A DNA stretch of 64,000 nt from UBA5794 sp963714375 (GTDB lineage: Bacteria; Actinomycetota; Acidimicrobiia; Spongiisociales; UBA5794): contig CAVQOG010000006.1 in NCBI GenBank assembly GCA_963714375.1, forward strand, positions 496,001 to 560,000, in the 5' to 3' direction. Below the pieces are notes generated by a model, which saw only the letters and a list, made by a program, of their open reading frames with translations, had not been told where the DNA came from and did not search any database. Made by a program: the position numbers and the translations under genes. Shown here one piece after another: positions 18,171-27,132 of this stretch. Numbering within the stretch: the stretch's first letter is position 1; every line of letters begins with the position of its first letter.

Positions 18171-19214
18171 CTAGTCAGTGAGGAACTGGCGCATCACGTC
18201 GTAGGCGACGGCAAGGTTCTCAATGGGCATCGATTCGTCGACCTGATGGGCCTGAGCAACCTCGCCTGGCCCGTAGTTGACAGCGGTTGCACCTCGTGAC
18301 GTGAGCCGTGCCACATCGGTCCAACCCTGTTTTGCGACCCGGTCACGGCCGATGAGTGCGTCAAGACGCTCCACTTCCGAGTTGCTTTCAGCAATCAGTC
18401 CCGCTGGTGCACGATCCTTGATCACGACCTCGTCTGCGTCAGAGGCGATGTCTCGGAGTCTCTCCTCGGCCTCCTCAATCGTGTAAATGGGCGGAAACCG
18501 GTGATTGAGGTTCACTACGAAGGTCGGTGGGATGATGTTGTTGGCAATACCACCATGGGCTTGGGTGACGGAGAAGACCTCTCGATAGGCGAGGCCACCG
18601 ATGTCGACTGTTTGAGGCACCAGATCGTGAAGTTTCGCAAGCCAGCTTCCACCTTTGGTAACGGCATTCTCGCCAAGCCACGGACGGGCAGAATGGGCAG
18701 ACGAGCCGGTGAATATGACGTCGGCATTCAAGACACCATTGCAGCCAAGCTCGAGATTGAGGTCGGTTGGTTCCATCACAACCGACAACGACGCATCCAG
18801 AAGCCACGGGCATTGGTCGAGGACCGCTTCGAGACCATTCTCGGCGGCCGGGCCCTCCTCCTTGTCGTAAAACACACAGACGAGGTCGGCATTCGAGCGC
18901 TCGACATCGGCGTCAGCGAGGAGTTCAATCATCACCGCGAGTCCCGCTTTCATGTCTCCGACCCCTAGCCCACGAATGCGAGCGCCGACGATTGTCGCCT
19001 TCGGATCTCCTTGGACTGGCACGGTATCAAGGTGCCCGTAGAGGGCATAGAACGGCTTCCCTTGCGCTGGTGATCCCACAACCACGGAGTTCCCGATACG
19101 AACCACGGATTTGGTTGCAGAAAAGCGGTCCACAATCCATGTGCAGAGTGCACCTTCGTCCCCTGTCACGGAGGGGATGTCGACAATCTCAATCAAGGTG
19201 TCGAGAAGGGTCAC
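18171..19214 (-). CDS. dapE: Succinyl-diaminopimelate desuccinylase
   Basis: An M20-family metallopeptidase of 347 residues. YGHLDTVPVQG holds the first zinc ligands, GVGDMKAGLAVM the bridging Asp, FYDKEEGPAAENG the catalytic Glu-Glu, and MEPTDLNLELGCNG and NNIIPP the dimerisation region. It removes succinate from N-succinyl-LL-diaminopimelate, giving the lysine and peptidoglycan precursor. Its GTG overlaps the dapD stop by four bases (GTGA at 19211), fixing the start. Confidence 0.93.
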   Translation of the reverse strand: MTLLDTLIEIVDIPSVTGDEGALCTWIVDRFSATKSVVRIGNSVVVGSPAQGKPFYALYGHLDTVPVQGDPKATIVGARIRGLGVGDMKAGLAVMIELLADADVERSNADLVCVFYDKEEGPAAENGLEAVLDQCPWLLDASLSVVMEPTDLNLELGCNGVLNADVIFTGSSAHSARPWLGENAVTKGGSWLAKLHDLVPQTVDIGGLAYREVFSVTQAHGGIANNIIPPTFVVNLNHRFPPIYTIEEAEERLRDIASDADEVVIKDRAPAGLIAESNSEVERLDALIGRDRVAKQGWTDVARLTSRGATAVNYGPGEVAQAHQVDESMPIENLAVAYDVMRQFLTD

Positions 19215-20065
19215 ACCTGGACCTCGAAGGTGCGCAAGGCATCGTTGAGCGAGGTCTTGCTGTCCGTTGAGGCTGACCGGCTGCCGATGATCAGAGCACA
19301 CTGCACGTTGTAGGTACCGGCGGGAAACTCTTTGGGTCTGGTGCCAGGGATGACAACGGAGTTCGCGGGTACGCGACCGCGAAACTCGATGGGGTCGGAT
19401 CCCGTTACATCGATGATCGGCGTCGATCCGGTAATGGTCGTGTTCGCCCCGATGACAGCACCCGCCTCGATCACGGTACCCTCAACGATGATGCTGCGCG
19501 ACCCAATGAATGCCCCATCCTCAACAATCACCGGCCTCGCCCCCACTGGTTCGAGAACGCCACCAATGCCAACGCCCCCGGACAGGTGAACATTCGTTCC
19601 GATCTGTGCGCACGACCCGACAGTGGCCCACGTGTCAACCATCGATCCTGCCCCCACCCTCGAACCGATGTTGACGAAACCTGGCATCACGATGACACCC
19701 GGTTCGCAGAAGGCGCCGTATCGCACCATGCCAGGAGGTACAACTCTGACGCCTGCTTCCGCGAGGTTGGTCTTTACGGGGATCTTGTCGTGGTACTCGA
19801 AGGGCCCCACATGCATCGTCTCAAGGGGAGAAATACGGAAGTAGAGCATGATCGCTTGCTTGATCCATTGGTTGACGACCCACTCGCCGTCAACCTTCTC
19901 GGCTACCCGGATGATTCCTGCGTCGAGATCAGCGATCGTGGACCCCACGGCGTCGGAAACTTCGGTCAGGCTGAGATCACCGGCGTAGGCAGCGGTGATC
20001 GCGGCTTCTCTGGCCATGGCTGCTCGGGACATTTCTCTTGGGGACACGGTTCCTCCGCTGATCAC
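19211..20065 (-). CDS. dapD: Tetrahydrodipicolinate N-succinyltransferase
   Basis: A 284-residue left-handed beta-helix acyltransferase. Hexapeptide-repeat signatures run through residues 115-225 (for example GAFIGSRSIIVEGTVIEAGA), and PPGMVRYGAFCEPGVIVMPG is the DapD active-site strand. It succinylates tetrahydrodipicolinate using succinyl-CoA. It lies between dapC and dapE with four-base overlaps on both sides, so the three steps of the succinylase branch are translated together. A GTG a few codons in, after GGAGG, is an alternative start. Confidence 0.94.
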   Translation of the reverse strand: MISGGTVSPREMSRAAMAREAAITAAYAGDLSLTEVSDAVGSTIADLDAGIIRVAEKVDGEWVVNQWIKQAIMLYFRISPLETMHVGPFEYHDKIPVKTNLAEAGVRVVPPGMVRYGAFCEPGVIVMPGFVNIGSRVGAGSMVDTWATVGSCAQIGTNVHLSGGVGIGGVLEPVGARPVIVEDGAFIGSRSIIVEGTVIEAGAVIGANTTITGSTPIIDVTGSDPIEFRGRVPANSVVIPGTRPKEFPAGTYNVQCALIIGSRSASTDSKTSLNDALRTFEVQV

Positions 20066-21213
20066 TTCAGTGCTTCGACGAGAGCCGCTGCTGCCTGCTC
20101 ACATTCTTCCAGAGCCGGCACCAATGCAAGACGAATGTAGCCCTCACCGCCGGTTCCGAAGAATCGGCCAGGGGATACGACAACTCCCTGGTCAAGGAGC
20201 CGCTCGGTGATGGCAAGGTCGTCTCCGACCCTGACCCACAAGTACAGACCAGCACGGGAGGCAACAACATCCATCCCGAGATTGACGAACGCGGGTTCAA
20301 GGATGCGTCGTTTTGCCGTGAAGATCGCTCGGCGACTGGCCGCGTGCTCGTCATCTGACCATGCGGCGATGGCCGCTGCCTGCACGAACTCGGGTGACGC
20401 CGTCCCGGTGGTGGAACGCAACTCCTTGAGGGCCTTGATCGCGACTGGGTCACCAACGATTGCCCCCGATCGGTACCCGGTCATACCAGAGCGCTTTGAA
20501 AGTGAAAAGAACGCGAGAACGCCCTTGAGGCCATCGTCAGCGACTTCCAGCACCGAAGTCGGTCCATCGGGAAAAGCCTCTTCTTCATACGTGTCGGCGT
20601 AGCACTCGTCCGACAACAGCCACGCTCCACGGTTACGGCACTCCCGGTACAGGACAGCCAGGTCCTCGGCACTCGTCACGGCACCCGTTGGGTTGTGAGG
20701 TGAACAGCTCCACACGATCTTGGCTGCATCAAACACAGCCGCTGGGATAAGAGATGCTCGCATCACGAAGTCGCCGTCAAGCACAACGCGGTGAAGACGC
20801 GCTCCTGCAAAGATCGCACCGCGCTCGTACACCGGATATCCCGGACTTGGGAACACAACAACATCGCCAGCATCTCGATCAACGAATGCGAAGTGCGAAC
20901 TGAAGATTGCTTCCTTCGAGCCGGAAGTCGGCACCACCTGGGTGGCTGGGTCAACGGTGATGCCGTACCTGCGCTTGACCCAGTGGGCGACGGCAGCTCT
21001 GAGTTCTGCAAGTCCTGCGGATGTCGGATACTGGCTGATTTCGGGGATAGCGCTTTGCATTGCCTCAGGAATGAACTTCGGCGTCGGCTCTCTGGGATCG
21101 CCGATCGAGAAGTCGATGATGGGAAGACCCGCTTGCCTGCGGTCGATCGCTCGCTGTTGAATCGTCGCCATGGGATAGTTCCCGAAGTCCCGTAGCGCTG
21201 GATTGATAGTCAT
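20062..21213 (-). CDS. dapC: N-succinyldiaminopimelate aminotransferase
   Basis: A 383-residue fold-type I PLP aminotransferase. SIGDPREPTPKFIPEA begins the substrate region, CSPHNPTGAV contains the conserved Asn-Pro-x-Gly, LSDECYADTYEE the cofactor-binding Asp and Tyr, and FSLSKRSGMTGYR the PLP lysine. Position ahead of dapD and dapE assigns it to the transaminase step of the succinylase pathway. ATG 21213 is preferred over an in-frame start at 21240. Confidence 0.9.
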   Translation of the reverse strand: MTINPALRDFGNYPMATIQQRAIDRRQAGLPIIDFSIGDPREPTPKFIPEAMQSAIPEISQYPTSAGLAELRAAVAHWVKRRYGITVDPATQVVPTSGSKEAIFSSHFAFVDRDAGDVVVFPSPGYPVYERGAIFAGARLHRVVLDGDFVMRASLIPAAVFDAAKIVWSCSPHNPTGAVTSAEDLAVLYRECRNRGAWLLSDECYADTYEEEAFPDGPTSVLEVADDGLKGVLAFFSLSKRSGMTGYRSGAIVGDPVAIKALKELRSTTGTASPEFVQAAAIAAWSDDEHAASRRAIFTAKRRILEPAFVNLGMDVVASRAGLYLWVRVGDDLAITERLLDQGVVVSPGRFFGTGGEGYIRLALVPALEECEQAAAALVEALK

Positions 21214-21274
21214 GGCACAACGGTAGCTCGGGCACGCCAATCACCTTCGCACCGATCGTTCCTACCATCGCGGC

Positions 21275-21676
21275 ATGAACACCACTGGGTATCGGGTCAC
21301 CTATTCGCTTCTTGGACTTGCGTTGATCGCGATCATCGGAGCCTCGGTTCTGTTCATCCCCTCTGGCGACCCAGAAACCCTTCCCGATGCCGTCGAGAGT
21401 TACTCGCCGCGCGATGGTGATCTCGTCACGAATCCCATCAAGGTCGTCATTGATCTCAAGCCCAACTACGGGGTGCAGTTCGCCATCGACGGCCAGCCGA
21501 TCCCCCAGGATCAGGTGGATTCCATCGTTGAAACCGGGAGACATCAGTTCACGCCCGGCGAGGGAAAAGTGATAGAACGCTGGACACCGGGGGATCACAC
21601 CGTAGTTGCGTCCTGGATCGGTGGTCCGAGCCAAGTGGATGTGGGAACGCTTGTATGGACGTTCACGGTTCAATAG
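21275..21676 (+). CDS. Membrane-anchored hypothetical protein
   Basis: A protein of 133 residues not assigned to a named family. Residues 9-28 (TYSLLGLALIAIIGASVLFI) form one N-terminal membrane anchor, and the rest is a single beta-rich extracytoplasmic domain (SYSPRDGDLVTNPIKVVIDL, later PGDHTVVASWIGG) that looks like a CopC/immunoglobulin-like sandwich. It is divergent from dapC and followed by a short simple-repeat array. Confidence 0.6.
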   Translation: MNTTGYRVTYSLLGLALIAIIGASVLFIPSGDPETLPDAVESYSPRDGDLVTNPIKVVIDLKPNYGVQFAIDGQPIPQDQVDSIVETGRHQFTPGEGKVIERWTPGDHTVVASWIGGPSQVDVGTLVWTFTVQ

Positions 21677-21741
21677 TCAGAAGTCAGACGTCGGACGTCG
21701 GATAACCGACAACGGATAGCAGATAACGGACAACGGATAGC
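21677..21741. repeat. Simple-repeat array between two membrane-protein genes
   Basis: The spacer has imperfect direct repeats built from GTCAGA/GACGTCGGA and CGGATAAC/CGGATAGC units, repeated six or seven times in 65 bases. It contains no gene. Similar GTCAGACGTC or GGTCATCGGTC arrays occur at 51136-51168, 51359-51392 and 58051-58088. Confidence 0.7.
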
Positions 21742-21758
21742 GGAGCGAATTCACAGAC

Positions 21759-22871
21759 ATGTCAGATGACACTTACACATTTGATCCTGATGCGTGGCAT
21801 CCGGCGGTTGCAGGGGCGGTGTCCGGTTCAATCGCTGCCATCGTCGCCGCGCTCGTTTCGCTTCCGCTGCGGTCACCGGACGAAATCATCGCAAACAGCC
21901 TGTCCGTCGTTCTCGTTTCGATCGCCCTCGGCCTCGTCGCGGGAATGCTGTGGCGGAGGCTGCGTGCTGGTCGTAGCCCACAAAAGACCTTCGCATGGGC
22001 GATGTTCGGGGGTTTTGTTGTCGCAATGCTCGCGGCCACGTTCGGACAGGCACTCCTGCTCGACAACCTGATCCAATACGCCGCTCCGCTCTCTGCAATC
22101 ATCTTCATCACGCTCGGCTTCTTCATACCCCTCCTGTCACGTGTGACAGCCCCGTCATGGGTCGCAGCAATTCCGATCCTCGTCGCTCTCGGTCTCGGTG
22201 TCGGCCTGTTCGGACAAGGCAACGTTGACTCCGGCGAGTTGGCCCTCGATGACCTCACACCGGTCACGACCGCAGCGTCCCAGACGACCGTCGCCACCGG
22301 TCCGAGCGAGTCCCAGACCTCCTCTCCCGACGAGACACCGACAAAACCCTCAGGCGAAATCTCAATACCCGATGACCTCGCCAGCAGCTACACCGTCTCA
22401 AGCGGGATAGTCACCTACGAGGTACCTGAGGTTCTCCAGGGCCTGTCGACGGTAGGAGTGGGACGATCTGAATCTGTGAGCGGCACGATCGCCCCGAACA
22501 GTGCCTTCATGTTCACCCTCGACATGCAATCGTTCATATCGGATCAGGCACGTCGCGACTCAAAGGTGAGCGGCTGGTTCACCGATCACCCACAAGGATC
22601 ATTCAGCGGTGCCAGCTTCACACTTCCGCCGTCGGCAACGGTCGGGACGGCGATCATGTTCGAGGTCACAGGAGATCTCACCGTGAACGACATCACTCAC
22701 GAAACAGCATGGCAAATCGAAGCCAGGGTCGAGGAGAACGGCACGCTTTCGATCAAGGGCGAAACAGATATCGTGCTTTCCGACTTCGATGTTCCCGTCA
22801 CCACGGGCATTGTGACGATGGAAGACAGCGCCCACCTCGAGGTCCTCGTCTCGGCCGAACCGACAGGCTGA
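21759..22871 (+). CDS. Membrane-anchored YceI-domain protein
   Basis: A 370-residue protein. About four hydrophobic segments occupy residues 17-155, followed by a Thr/Ser/Pro-rich linker (about 165-205, outside the membrane). The rest is a YceI-like lipocalin barrel (YTVSSGIVTYEVPE, then SGTIAPNSAFMFTLDM, then GDLTVNDITHE). YceI proteins bind polyprenoids or similar lipids, though the ligand here is not known. No neighbour gives a clue. Confidence 0.75.
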   Translation: MSDDTYTFDPDAWHPAVAGAVSGSIAAIVAALVSLPLRSPDEIIANSLSVVLVSIALGLVAGMLWRRLRAGRSPQKTFAWAMFGGFVVAMLAATFGQALLLDNLIQYAAPLSAIIFITLGFFIPLLSRVTAPSWVAAIPILVALGLGVGLFGQGNVDSGELALDDLTPVTTAASQTTVATGPSESQTSSPDETPTKPSGEISIPDDLASSYTVSSGIVTYEVPEVLQGLSTVGVGRSESVSGTIAPNSAFMFTLDMQSFISDQARRDSKVSGWFTDHPQGSFSGASFTLPPSATVGTAIMFEVTGDLTVNDITHETAWQIEARVEENGTLSIKGETDIVLSDFDVPVTTGIVTMEDSAHLEVLVSAEPTG

Positions 22872-22908
22872 GCAGGCCGGTGTCAGGCTCGGCGCCCGCA
22901 CAGCAGCA

Positions 22909-24945
22909 TCACATCAGGCCATCGGGTCCTTGTTTGAGAAGACGTGTGAACGCCCCGACGTCCAGCACGGGGATACCGAGTGATTCAGCCTTCGTCAGCT
23001 TCGAGCCAGCACTCTCGCCCGCGATCAAGGCTGACGTCTTTGACGAAACTGACCCTGAGACCTTTCCACCCCGCTCAACGACCGCGGACTTTGCTGAGTC
23101 GCGGGTGAAGCCGTCGATTGCTCCAGTGATGACGAAGGTGAGGCCATCGAGCGTCTGTGGCAGGGTTGGGGCAACCCGGTCGGGAAGCGCAAGGCTGACC
23201 CCAGCGGCATCGAGCCGAGCGATCAATGCAAGGTTGTCCTTGTCTGTGAACCACGCATGGACAGACGTTGCGATCTCGGGTCCGATGCTGTCGATCTGGG
23301 CGATCTCGTCTGTCGTCGCAGAAGCGATCGCGTCGATCGAGCGAAAATGCTCAGCAATCAGGCGCGCCACCGTCCCACCGACGTGGTCGATACCCAGTCC
23401 GAAGACCAACCTTCCAAGCGGTTGTTCCTTGGAGCGTTCAATCGATTCGACAAGGTTCGTGGCAGAGACCGTCGCCCACCCTTCGAGGGTCAACAGATCG
23501 GCGACTGTCAGCGAGTAGATGTCGGAAGGATCTCTGATGAGGTCCGCTGTCACGAGCGCATCAACCGTCTTGTAGCCGAGCCCTTCGATGTCCATTGCCC
23601 CGCGGGATCCGAAGTGATACAGATACTCGCGCAGCCTGCTGCCACAGGTGAACCCACCGGTGCATTTTGCCTTTGCCTCCCCGTCGGGAAGAACAATCGG
23701 ATTGCCACAGAACGGACAGTTCTTCGGCATGTGCCATTTCTTGAGACCCTTCGGTCGCAGTTCGAGAACCGGACCCACCACTTCGGGAATGACGTCGCCA
23801 GCACGACGAACCACGACAGTGTCACCGGGACGGATGTCCTTGCGGTGAATCTCGCCCTCGTTGTGGAGTGTCGCGTTCGTTACCGTTGCACCGCCAACAA
23901 AGACCGGTTCCATGACGGCGTACGGTGTCACAGCCCCTGTGCGCCCTACGTTGATCTCGATGGACTTGAGGATGGTGTTCTTCTCTTCTGGCGGAAGCTT
24001 GAATGCAATTGCCCACCGCGGCGATCGCGCTGTGAAACCGACCTCAGCTTGATCCGACAGAAGGTCGGCCTTGATGACGATGCCGTCGGTCTCGTAGTCA
24101 CGGTCGTGGCGGTGTTCGGTTGCAGATGCGATATATGTCTTGACCTCATTGATCGTGCCGACAGTTTCATTGGCAGGATTGATTCTGAGACCGAGTTCGG
24201 ATAGCCAAGCCATCTGGTCGGTATGGGATGTGAGGCGCGGGCCGCCTTCGACGTAGCCGAGTTGGTAGATCCACACCGCGAGATTGCGCGGCGCCGTCAT
24301 CGCCGGATCCTTCTGACGCACGGAACCTGCAGCCGTGTTCCGAGGGTTGATGTACGGGGCGCCCCCGATCTCAGCCTGTCGAGCATTCAGTGCGTCGAAT
24401 TCGGATATGGGAAGGTAGATCTCGCCACGCACTTCCAATACGCCGGGAGCCTCGCCACGCAGCACGATGGGGACGGATCGAATCGTCCGCACATTTGCGG
24501 TGATGTCTTCGCCAATGGCCCCGTCGCCTCTCGTCGCCGCACGCGTCAGCTGGCCGTCTTCATACGTGAGCGAAACCGCCAACCCGTCGATCTTGAGTTC
24601 GCAGCTGTACCCGCCAGGGGCACGTCCCAAACGTCCAACAAGCCGTTCGTTCCACGAGTCAACCTCCTCAATGCTCGTTGCATTGTCGAGCGAGAACATC
24701 CGTTCTCGGTGTGCGACCGGAGCGAACCCTGACGTGAGCGGTGCACCAACCCTGCGCGTCAGACTGTCTGGGTCGACGAGCTCGGGATGGGATTCCTCAA
24801 TGGCGACAAGCTCGCGGTACAGGGCGTCATAAGTGTTGTCGTCGACGATCGCTGCATTGAGGTTGTGGTAGCGATAGTTGTGCTCTCGTAGTTCTTCGAG
24901 CAGCTGGCGATAACGTTCAGCGGGTTCCAAAATGCCTCCGTCCAT
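22909..24945 (-). CDS. ligA: NAD-dependent DNA ligase
   Basis: A protein of about 678 residues with the complete LigA layout. It has an N-terminal NAD-binding Ia domain, CELKIDGLAV with the adenylated lysine, an OB fold, a four-cysteine zinc finger (CPFCGNPI to CTGGFTCG), helix-hairpin-helix repeats, and a C-terminal BRCT domain from about residue 600 (TFVITGAIDGFTRD). It seals nicks in replication and repair. The start ATG 24945 overlaps the end of mnmA by 29 bases; a longer in-frame reading to 24993 is less likely. Confidence 0.95.
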   Translation of the reverse strand: MDGGILEPAERYRQLLEELREHNYRYHNLNAAIVDDNTYDALYRELVAIEESHPELVDPDSLTRRVGAPLTSGFAPVAHRERMFSLDNATSIEEVDSWNERLVGRLGRAPGGYSCELKIDGLAVSLTYEDGQLTRAATRGDGAIGEDITANVRTIRSVPIVLRGEAPGVLEVRGEIYLPISEFDALNARQAEIGGAPYINPRNTAAGSVRQKDPAMTAPRNLAVWIYQLGYVEGGPRLTSHTDQMAWLSELGLRINPANETVGTINEVKTYIASATEHRHDRDYETDGIVIKADLLSDQAEVGFTARSPRWAIAFKLPPEEKNTILKSIEINVGRTGAVTPYAVMEPVFVGGATVTNATLHNEGEIHRKDIRPGDTVVVRRAGDVIPEVVGPVLELRPKGLKKWHMPKNCPFCGNPIVLPDGEAKAKCTGGFTCGSRLREYLYHFGSRGAMDIEGLGYKTVDALVTADLIRDPSDIYSLTVADLLTLEGWATVSATNLVESIERSKEQPLGRLVFGLGIDHVGGTVARLIAEHFRSIDAIASATTDEIAQIDSIGPEIATSVHAWFTDKDNLALIARLDAAGVSLALPDRVAPTLPQTLDGLTFVITGAIDGFTRDSAKSAVVERGGKVSGSVSSKTSALIAGESAGSKLTKAESLGIPVLDVGAFTRLLKQGPDGLM

Positions 24946-25996
24946 CGATGATGGTGCCTCCGCCGAGCACGAACTCCCCGTCATACATGACAAGGGTCTG
25001 GCCGGGTGCTGGCCTCACCTGTGGTTCGTGGAACGCGAACCACCATCGATCCCCAGCCTCCTTGATTGTTGCATCAACAGGTTCAGATCGGTATCGCACC
25101 TTCACCGAGACCTCGTCACCAGCGACCGGGGCGGCGTGCACGAACCGCATGTCCGTCACAACACATTCAGAAACGAGAAGATCCTCGTAGGTACCGATGG
25201 TGATTGTTCGTTCCCGCGGCTCGATGTCAAGGACGTAGCGAGGTTCGCCAACGGCAACGCCGAGACCCTTCCGCTGTCCGATGGTGAAACCAGCGGTCCC
25301 CTGGTGCGTACCGACAATGTCGCCCTCGGCATTGAGGACATCACCGGGGGCAGCCACCTCGGGGTGTGTATTGCGAAGAAAGTCCCGGTAGTCGCCGGAC
25401 GTCACGAAGCAGATGTCCTGTGAGTCCGGCTTGGATGCTGTGCGCAGCCCCATGTCACTTGCGTAGTCACGTACCTTCGACTTGGTCATTTCCCCGATCG
25501 GGAGCTTCACCTTCGACAGCGCTCGCTGGTCAAGCATGTGCAGGACGTAGGACTGGTCCTTTGTGTCATCGACGGCGCGCTGAAGTCGAAACACGCCATC
25601 GACCTCAGCTATGCGTGCATGGTGGCCCGTTACCAGCACATCGCAACCCAATTCGGTTGTTCGATCGAGCAGTGCGTCGAAGCGCACGTTCCGGTTGCAT
25701 TCGATGCACGGATTGGGGGTCAGACCGTCGAGATACCCCTGAGCGAAAGGCTCGACGACCGCGGCGGTGAACTCCTCAACATAATCGAGCACGTAGTACG
25801 GGATGTCGAGCTGGGCTGCCACCCGTCTCGCATCCTCAGCGTCAGACAACGTGCAACATCCCGCGACCGGCATGGAACCATCGGGACCCTCCCACTGTTT
25901 GAGCGTGACCCCGATGACGTCGTAGCCCTGATCAAGCATCAGCGCAGCCGCCACCGAACTATCAACGCCACCTGACATGGCAACGAGCGCCTTCAT
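24917..25996 (-). CDS. mnmA: tRNA-specific 2-thiouridylase
   Basis: A 359-residue protein. VAMSGGVDSSVAAALM is the PP-loop that adenylates the tRNA. NPCIECNRNVRFD and DICFVTSGDYRDF carry the two catalytic cysteines. MnmA makes 2-thiouridine at position 34 of the Lys, Glu and Gln tRNAs. Its sulfur donor is encoded immediately upstream, with an ATGA overlap at 25993, the common nifS-mnmA pairing. Confidence 0.95.
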   Translation of the reverse strand: MKALVAMSGGVDSSVAAALMLDQGYDVIGVTLKQWEGPDGSMPVAGCCTLSDAEDARRVAAQLDIPYYVLDYVEEFTAAVVEPFAQGYLDGLTPNPCIECNRNVRFDALLDRTTELGCDVLVTGHHARIAEVDGVFRLQRAVDDTKDQSYVLHMLDQRALSKVKLPIGEMTKSKVRDYASDMGLRTASKPDSQDICFVTSGDYRDFLRNTHPEVAAPGDVLNAEGDIVGTHQGTAGFTIGQRKGLGVAVGEPRYVLDIEPRERTITIGTYEDLLVSECVVTDMRFVHAAPVAGDEVSVKVRYRSEPVDATIKEAGDRWWFAFHEPQVRPAPGQTLVMYDGEFVLGGGTIIDGRRHFGTR

Positions 25997-27132
25997 CGGA
26001 TCTCACCAACCACAGCAAGGACCCGGTTGGCGGCATCGGACCCCGCGCCTTCATCGGTAGTCCAGCCGAACGTGAACCGCACACACTCGCCAGCAGCGGT
26101 ATCGGAGAACCCCATCGCCTTGAGCACGTGACTTGGTTCAACCGCCCCCGACTGGCACGCCGAACCAGCTGCAGCCGCTATCCCTGCCTGATCGAGCCTG
26201 ATGAGAAGCGTCTCAGCGAGAACACCCGGGAAGTGGATGTGGGAGTGCTGCACCAACCGCGGCGCAGCAACACCGTTGACCACCGCTTCGGGATGCCCGG
26301 CAAGCAGAGTCTCTTCAAACGCGTCACGTTCTGCACCGACCTCTGATCGAAAACGATCGCGTGTCTGTGTGACCTCCCGCATGGCCGCAACCATGCCGAC
26401 GATGCCCGCAACGTTGTATGTGCCAGACCGTCGGCCAGCTTCCTGCCCACCACCATGCATGATCGGATCGATCGCGACACCAGCGTTGACAACAAGGAGT
26501 CCGACACCCTTTGGCCCGCCGAACTTGTGCGCAGCCAACGAAATCAGGTCGGCTCCGGTGGATTCCACCGTGATCGGCTCAGACACGAAGGCTTGCACAG
26601 CATCGGTGTGGATCGGCACGGTGGGATCGACAGCCCGCACGGCAGCAGCGATTGCTGCGATTGGCTGGATCGTCCCTATTTCGTTGTTGGCTGCCATGAC
26701 CGATACGAGCGCGGTGTCTGCATCGACAAGAGCACCAACGCTCTCGGGTGCGACGAGGCACGACGAGTCGACCCCCACGGTCCTGGTCGTATACCCAAAC
26801 CGGGCGAGGCTCGTGGCAGCGTGGAGCACAGCCTCGTGCTCGATGGCGGATACGACAACAGTTCGGCGGTGTGACGCGAGAGCGACACCACTGACCGCCA
26901 GGTTGTCTGCCTCGGTGCCACCGGCCGTGAATACCACATCGAGTGGCCGCGATGCTCCAAGCATTTCTGCCGCCTCCTCCCGCGCCTCCTCCAATGCGTT
27001 CTTGGCGTTTCGCGCCGGTTGGTGGAGACCAGACGCGTTGGCGTTTGCATTGGCGTAAGCCCTTCCCATGGCATCCTGGACGCAGGGCCTGAGGACGGTG
27101 GTTGCGGCGTGATCGAGGTAGGTGTGGCTCAT
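25993..27132 (-). CDS. Cysteine desulfurase (NifS/IscS family)
   Basis: A 379-residue PLP enzyme. YLDHAATT opens the protein, VPIHTDAVQA and SLAAHKFGGPKG (PLP lysine) form the cofactor site, and GSACQSGAVEPSHVL carries the sulfur-relay cysteine. It takes sulfur from cysteine for thiolation of tRNA by MnmA, possibly also for Fe-S cluster formation. It overlaps the start of mnmA and the end of the upstream hydrolase gene. Confidence 0.93.
   Translation of the reverse strand: MSHTYLDHAATTVLRPCVQDAMGRAYANANANASGLHQPARNAKNALEEAREEAAEMLGASRPLDVVFTAGGTEADNLAVSGVALASHRRTVVVSAIEHEAVLHAATSLARFGYTTRTVGVDSSCLVAPESVGALVDADTALVSVMAANNEIGTIQPIAAIAAAVRAVDPTVPIHTDAVQAFVSEPITVESTGADLISLAAHKFGGPKGVGLLVVNAGVAIDPIMHGGGQEAGRRSGTYNVAGIVGMVAAMREVTQTRDRFRSEVGAERDAFEETLLAGHPEAVVNGVAAPRLVQHSHIHFPGVLAETLLIRLDQAGIAAAAGSACQSGAVEPSHVLKAMGFSDTAAGECVRFTFGWTTDEGAGSDAANRVLAVVGEIR

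Noticed and set aside
16837..18174. Plus-strand frame of 445 residues across gatA, gatC and the membrane gene
   Set aside because: It spans three confident genes in other frames and is full of Arg, Ser and His without family similarity.
21677..21741. Possible CRISPR array
   Set aside because: Units are 8-12 bases, imperfect and without spacers, and no cas gene is near.
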